A stretch of 9,256 nucleotides of DNA from Opitutaceae bacterium (GTDB lineage Bacteria; Verrucomicrobiota; Verrucomicrobiia; Opitutales; Opitutaceae), in the NCBI GenBank assembly GCA_003168315.1, contig PMSP01000125.1, positions 1-9,256 on the forward strand. The letters are read 5' to 3'. Positions 5,831 through 9,256 of the stretch are shown piece after piece. The notes under the pieces were generated by a model. The model made no database searches, had not been told where the DNA came from, and saw nothing but the letters and a program-made list of their open reading frames with translations. Position 1 is the first letter of the stretch, and each line of letters begins with the position of its first letter. The position numbers and the translations under genes are program-made.

Positions 5831-6688
5831 ATGATCTTCCTCGCCCTCGTCTCCCTCATCTGGGCGTTCTCGTTCGGCCTGGTGAAGCGGCTCGGCGGCC
5901 TCGACCCGACGGCCATCGGCGCCGTCAGGCTCGCCATCTCTCTCGTCGTCTTCACGCCGTTCCTGCGCCCCGCCGGGCTCGGCGCGGGAAACATGGCGAG
6001 GCTGGCGCTCATCGGGGCCGTCCAGTTCGGCGCCGTGTACATCCTCTACCTGCGCGCCTACGCCCACCTCCACGCCTACGAGATCGCGCTCTTCACGATC
6101 ACGACCCCGATCTTCGTCGCCCTGGTGGACGCGCTCCTCGAGCGGCGCTGGAAGGCGCAGTTCCTTGCCGCGGCGCTCCTCTCCGTCGCGGGGGCCGGCG
6201 TCGTCCTCTGGAAATCGATCGGCGACACCGGGGTGGTCGGCGGGTTCGTGCTCATGCAGCTCTCGAACGTCTGCTTCGCCTGCGGGCAGATCGCCTGGAG
6301 GCGCGAGCGGGCGCGCCTGCCCCCGGGCTCGAGCGACGCATCGGTCTTCGCGGTGACGTTTGCGGGCGCGCTCGCCCTCACGCTCGCCGTCTCCCTCGCC
6401 ACGACAAACTGGCACGCGTTCGCCCCCAGCCGGGGCCAGTGGATCATCATCGCCTACCTGGGCGCCGTCGCCTCGGGTCTCGGCTTCTTCCTCTGGAACG
6501 TCGGGGTGACGCGCGTCAACGCGGGCGTCCTCGCCGCGTTCAACAACGCGAAGATCCCCCTCGGCATCGCCTGCTCGCTCCTCTTCTTCGGCGAGACGAC
6601 CGACATCGGCCGCCTCCTCGCCGGGGGCGCCCTCATGGCGCTCGGGGTCTGGACGGCGCGCGCGCGCGCCGGCGGCGCGGTCAGTTGA
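5831..6688 (+). CDS. EamA/DMT superfamily transporter
   Basis: This 285-residue inner-membrane protein has about ten predicted membrane segments in two repeats of five, as in the drug/metabolite transporter superfamily. The first half opens FLALVSLIWAFSFGLVKRLG, with a YLRAYAHLHAYEIALFTITTPIFVA region in the place where EamA proteins typically carry A-x-x-x-(S/T)-x-L-x-x-x-x-P. The second half repeats it as VGVTRVNAGVLAAFNNAKIP followed by FFGE, the usual acidic residue after the penultimate helix. Members export or import amino acids, carboxylates, amines or nucleosides, and no substrate can be assigned here. Its start lies 16 nt after the ABC permease stop without an obvious Shine-Dalgarno, which suggests translational coupling in one operon. 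Its 3' end overlaps the convergent adenosine deaminase gene by 8 bp. Unlike its two upstream neighbours, I saw no ATA isoleucine codons in it. Confidence 0.85.
   Translation: MIFLALVSLIWAFSFGLVKRLGGLDPTAIGAVRLAISLVVFTPFLRPAGLGAGNMARLALIGAVQFGAVYILYLRAYAHLHAYEIALFTITTPIFVALVDALLERRWKAQFLAAALLSVAGAGVVLWKSIGDTGVVGGFVLMQLSNVCFACGQIAWRRERARLPPGSSDASVFAVTFAGALALTLAVSLATTNWHAFAPSRGQWIIIAYLGAVASGLGFFLWNVGVTRVNAGVLAAFNNAKIPLGIACSLLFFGETTDIGRLLAGGALMALGVWTARARAGGAVS
6654..6671. repeat. 18-bp alternating C-G palindrome
   Basis: CGGCGCGCGCGCGCGCCG is perfectly self-complementary, lying at the 3' end of the EamA gene where it encodes the Ala/Arg-rich tail, and 10 bp from the stop of the convergent gene. 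Alternating CG tracts favour Z-DNA and hairpins. It may help end both transcripts since there is no intergenic space, but simple codon bias (GCG CGC) explains it as well. Confidence 0.5.
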
Positions 6689-8114
6689 AGTCGAACCCCC
6701 AGTTGCGCTTCGCGTACCCGTAGGTCACGGGCTTCACGGCCGAGAGCGCGGAGAGGGCGCCGTCCGGCTGCCCGGCGCCGTAGCGTTCCTCGAACGCCGC
6801 GATCCTGCGGTCAAAGTCGCAGAGGAGCCGCGCCTTGACCTCGGGCTGGGCGAACGAGCGCGACAGCGAGTCGCGGCCCATGGCGAGTATCTCGGCCCAG
6901 GAAAGGTGGTAGAGGGTCACCGCCGTGTAGTACTCGTCCGTCAGGTTTGAGTCCCACATTCCCCGGTCGTCCGTGTTCAGGCAGACGGGGACGCCGGTCC
7001 GCAGGTACTCGGGGAAGGGATGGGTGGACAGGTCGGGGACGTAGCCGAGAAGCCGGTTCGAGATCAGGTTTATCTCGATCAGCACCCTGCGGGACTGCTG
7101 CAGGAGGAGGAGCGTGTCCGGGTCCTTGATCAGGTTGACCCCGTGGCCGATCCGCGTCGCCCCGAGGAGGAGCGTGTCGCGCACGTGCCTGTCCGGGCCG
7201 TCCATCTCCCCGGCGTGGATGGAGAGCGAGAGGGTCGGGTAGCGGGAGCGCATCTTCCTCAGCGTGCCGAGGAAGCGCGACGGGTAGCCGAGGGGGTTAT
7301 CCTCGATCCCGGCCATGTTGAGCCCGACCCAGAGGTCGCGGTGGGCGTCGACGAAGGCGTAGGCCTGCTCGAGGCGGGCCTCCGCGTCCGGCGCGAACCG
7401 CAGGATCGTCCGCTGGAAGCGCACGGTGACGCCGGTGGCGACGGCGTCGGGCCGGGAGAGCCTCTCCCTGACAAACGCGACGCCCTCGTCGTCCGGGATC
7501 GCCCTGCCGTCGTTGTCGACCATCCCCTCGACCCCGAACTGGGTCTCCAGGTAGGCCAGGTGCTCCGCGCCGAAGGCCTTCATGTTCTCCACCAGGAGCT
7601 CGGCGGCGACCGGCAGGCAGGATTCAAGCTGCCCCAGCCGGGGCCAGATGTGGGTGAAGAACTCGGCGCGGCCGTCGCCAGTCCCGTCCAGCCTCATGCT
7701 GGCGCGCCATTTCGCGCGCTCGTCGGGGGTGAGGGACGAGAGCTGCACGTATTCCGACTTGGCCGGCCCGGCGAGGAGGTCGTAGGACCTCTTGCGTATT
7801 GTCCGGAAGCGGGCGGCGGGGTCCACCGCGTCGGGCGCTCCGGAAAACCGCGCGCGCGCGTAGAAGGTCTCGCCGCCGTTCCTGCCCGGGTCGACGCAGA
7901 CGTCGTAGACCCACTCGGGGCGGTTCGCGCCCCCGGCGTGGTTGTGGAGGTCGCCGCCCTTCGGCATGTCGTAGAGGAAGGCGTAGAGCTGGGCGGGGGT
8001 CGCCTGCCCAACGATCGCGTCAAATCGCGGGCCGAAGTCCGCCGCGCGCGCCGCCACGGCCGCGAAGAGCGCAAGGGCGACCAGCCCCACCCTTGACAGT
8101 TTCCGTCCGAGCAT
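6681..8114 (-). CDS. Secreted adenosine deaminase family protein
   Basis: This 477-residue metal-dependent hydrolase is predicted to convert adenosine to inosine and ammonia outside the cytoplasm. Residues 1-24 look like a Sec signal peptide: RKLSR, a hydrophobic run at 9-22, and cleavage at ARA before AD. All adenosine-deaminase active-site motifs are present: zinc ligands His57 and His59 (DLHNH), His300 with catalytic Glu303 (SIHAGE), His324 (RIGHG), and Asp382-Asp383 (LNTDDRG). The protein is longer than cytosolic ADA (about 330-350), mainly through an extra block between the HxH motif and the core (about residues 65-190), as in the ADGF/CECR1-like secreted enzymes. ATG 8114 is preferred over the in-frame TTG 8126, which only adds four residues. 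It sits 51 nt after glmM on the same strand and overlaps EamA tail to tail. Related deaminases act on other purines, so adenosine is likely but not certain. Confidence 0.87.
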   Translation of the reverse strand: MLGRKLSRVGLVALALFAAVAARAADFGPRFDAIVGQATPAQLYAFLYDMPKGGDLHNHAGGANRPEWVYDVCVDPGRNGGETFYARARFSGAPDAVDPAARFRTIRKRSYDLLAGPAKSEYVQLSSLTPDERAKWRASMRLDGTGDGRAEFFTHIWPRLGQLESCLPVAAELLVENMKAFGAEHLAYLETQFGVEGMVDNDGRAIPDDEGVAFVRERLSRPDAVATGVTVRFQRTILRFAPDAEARLEQAYAFVDAHRDLWVGLNMAGIEDNPLGYPSRFLGTLRKMRSRYPTLSLSIHAGEMDGPDRHVRDTLLLGATRIGHGVNLIKDPDTLLLLQQSRRVLIEINLISNRLLGYVPDLSTHPFPEYLRTGVPVCLNTDDRGMWDSNLTDEYYTAVTLYHLSWAEILAMGRDSLSRSFAQPEVKARLLCDFDRRIAAFEERYGAGQPDGALSALSAVKPVTYGYAKRNWGFDFN

Positions 8115-8165
8115 GCGCCCAAGCAAGCCGCGCCGGGACGCCCGGGCAAGCCAACACGGCGCCGC
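8115..8165 (-). other. 51-nt gap between glmM and adenosine deaminase
   Basis: The gap contains a short inverted repeat (CCGGG 8133-8137, CCCGG 8141-8145, 3-nt loop) and no T tract, recognisable promoter or clear Shine-Dalgarno. It is too weak to call a terminator, so read-through from glmM into the deaminase gene is the simplest reading. Confidence 0.35.
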
Positions 8166-9256
8166 TCAGTAGACGTCGAGGTCCGAGCCGGCCGCCGCGC
8201 TCAGGCGCTCGATCCCGGCGCGCACGACAGCATCCGTGGGGCCCTCGACGAGGAGCCGGAGCTTGGGCTCCGTGCCCGAATAGCGGACGAGCACGCGGCC
8301 CGAGGGCCCAAGCTCCCTCTCGAGCGCCCCGATGGCCGCCGAGAGGCGCGCGAGGGACTCGATCGGTTTTTTTTCCCGCACCCTGAGGCCGGCCGCGAGC
8401 TGGGGAAACCGCCGGAGGACCCGGCGGAGCTCCGACAGCGGCCGGCCCGACTCCTGCATGACGGCGATCACCTTGAGGGACGCCGCCAGGCCGTCGCCGG
8501 TTGGGCCAAGCTCGAAGCTGACGATGTGGCCCGACGACTCGCCTCCCAGGGAGGCGCCCTCCGCCCTCATGCGCTCGGCCACGTAGCGGTCCCCGACCGG
8601 CGTCCGGACGACGCGCCCGCCGACCGCGGCGACGGCGGCGTCGAGCCCGAGGTTGCTCTGGACCGTCACGACAAGGGTCTTCCCGGCGAGGGTCCCCTTC
8701 GCGAGCGCGTGGACTGCCAGGATCGCCAGAACCTCGTCGCCGTCCAGGATCAGCCCCTTCTCGTCGCAGAGGACGCAGCGGTCCCCGTCGCCGTCGTGGG
8801 CGATCCCGAGCCGGGCGCCCCCGGTGACGACGAGCCTCGCCAGCCCCTCGGGATGCTCGCTCCCGACGCCCTCGTTGATGTTGGCGCCGTCGGGCCGGTC
8901 GCCCAGGCACGTGAGCTCGGCCCCGAGAGCGCAGAGGACGGCTGGGCTGGTCGCGCAGGTCGCCCCGTTGGCGGTGTCTAGGGCGACCCTCCAGCCGCGG
9001 AGCGACCCGGGGGGCAGGATGCGGGCGGCCGCGTCGATGTAGGACTCGAGGATCGATTCGCCCGGGAGCTCCTCGCCGGAGCTTGGGGCCGCCGGCGCGG
9101 CGCCCCCGATGAGGGACTCAATGGCCGACTCTTCGGCGTCCGTCAGCTTCGCGCCGCCCGGGCCGAAGAACTTCACGCCGTTATCGGCGGCGGGGTTGTG
9201 GGAGGCGGTGATGACGGCCCCCAGCGCCGCGCCGAGGGCCCGGGTCGCGCCGGAGA
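8166..9256 (-). CDS. glmM: Phosphoglucosamine mutase, C-terminal part (5' end outside window)
   Basis: The enzyme interconverts glucosamine-6-phosphate and glucosamine-1-phosphate for UDP-GlcNAc, feeding peptidoglycan and lipopolysaccharide. The frame is open to the window edge, so only the start (roughly the first 90-100 residues) is missing. Motifs appear in order on the minus strand: the phosphoserine loop TASHNP (9192-9209, Ser at 9201-9203) followed by DNGVKFF; the metal loop DGDGDR (8778-8795); the sugar-binding GESSGH (8526-8543, Ser where E. coli GlmM has Gln); and the phosphate loop RYSGTEPKLR (8256-8285). The GVKFF block and the length fit GlmM better than phosphomannomutase, although that activity cannot be excluded. 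The GTG at 9174-9176 is an internal Val after the serine loop, not a start. An A8 tract interrupts otherwise AAG-rich lysine usage. It probably shares a transcript with the downstream adenosine deaminase gene. Confidence 0.88.
   Translation of the reverse strand, partial: SGATRALGAALGAVITASHNPAADNGVKFFGPGGAKLTDAEESAIESLIGGAAPAAPSSGEELPGESILESYIDAAARILPPGSLRGWRVALDTANGATCATSPAVLCALGAELTCLGDRPDGANINEGVGSEHPEGLARLVVTGGARLGIAHDGDGDRCVLCDEKGLILDGDEVLAILAVHALAKGTLAGKTLVVTVQSNLGLDAAVAAVGGRVVRTPVGDRYVAERMRAEGASLGGESSGHIVSFELGPTGDGLAASLKVIAVMQESGRPLSELRRVLRRFPQLAAGLRVREKKPIESLARLSAAIGALERELGPSGRVLVRYSGTEPKLRLLVEGPTDAVVRAGIERLSAAAGSDLDVY
8367..8374 (-). other. A8 homopolymer within glmM (slippage-prone)
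   Basis: The coding strand reads GAA AAA AAA CCG for Glu-Lys-Lys-Pro. Eight A in a row, containing the A-AAA-AAA heptamer, are unusual in a gene where lysine is mostly AAG. Such tracts can cause polymerase slippage or -1 ribosomal frameshifting. Whether it does so here is unknown. Confidence 0.6.

Noticed and set aside
3681..5834. 717-codon open frame on the + strand, alternate frame
   Set aside because: It runs across the end of the purine permease and the whole ABC permease in another frame, with an Arg/Pro/His-dominated composition and no recognisable domain. The overlapped genes have clear family motifs.
4039..6042. 667-codon open frame on the minus strand
   Set aside because: It lies antisense to the ABC permease and EamA genes and encodes a very Arg/Glu/Asp/Gly/His-rich product with no motif. 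It is a product of GC-rich third positions on the opposite strand.
7020..8096. 358-codon + strand frame opposite adenosine deaminase
   Set aside because: It is a shadow frame with repetitive Glu/Val/Arg/Gly composition and no motif, while the minus strand has every deaminase active-site residue.
9174..9176. GTG as the start of glmM
   Set aside because: The frame continues upstream to the window edge through the TASHNP phosphoserine loop, so this codon is an internal valine.
1..9256. CRISPR array, insertion sequence, prophage or defence island
   Set aside because: No spaced repeats, transposase or integrase motifs, terminal inverted repeats or nuclease-type domains were seen. All long frames with plausible composition are accounted for by metabolic and transport genes.

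Overview
This is a GC-rich (roughly two-thirds G+C by eye) bacterial chromosome segment, tightly packed with housekeeping and transport genes. I see no mobile element, CRISPR array, tRNA or rRNA. The gene set is a fused amino-acid-kinase/GNAT N-acetylglutamate synthase, a YXWGXW-type lipoprotein, a 150-residue-class RidA homologue, an AzgA-type NCS2 purine permease, a fused double ABC permease, an EamA transporter, a secreted adenosine deaminase and GlmM. Together with mostly weak Shine-Dalgarno sequences, this suggests a Gram-negative bacterium, perhaps Verrucomicrobiota (Opitutae-like). That placement is a tentative recollection of similar gene types, not a search result.

Layout. Positions 2-250 hold the 3' end of an unrecognised + strand gene, closed by a small hairpin. 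Positions 379-1722 (+) encode ArgA-type N-acetylglutamate synthase. Positions 1769-2161 (+) encode a small lipoprotein whose start codon is immediately preceded by, and slightly overlaps, a GNRA-loop hairpin. A strong 12-bp stem (2174-2203) separates it from the convergent ridA-like gene (2204-2668, -). That gene is divergent from a run of three + strand transporter genes: NCS2 purine permease (2767-4107), fused iron-type ABC permease (4120-5814) and EamA exporter (5831-6688), with gaps of only 12 and 16 nt. The minus strand then carries a secreted adenosine deaminase (6681-8114), whose stop region overlaps that of the EamA gene by 8 bp. Upstream of it lies glmM (8166 to beyond the window end).

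How the genes may work together. The most plausible functional link is purine salvage: the exported adenosine deaminase would turn adenosine into inosine outside the cytoplasm, and the NCS2 permease could import the resulting purine bases if a nucleosidase is present. This is inference; no nucleosidase or phosphorylase is in the window. The ABC permease has no ATPase or binding protein here, so its substrate cannot be fixed. ArgA commits glutamate to arginine synthesis, and GlmM makes glucosamine-1-phosphate for the cell envelope.

I found no convincing novel system. Worth a second look are the hairpin at the lipoprotein start, the exact in-frame 840-bp spacing of two near-identical DNA repeats in the ABC permease gene, an A8 tract in glmM, and unusually frequent ATA isoleucine codons for such a GC-rich sequence.
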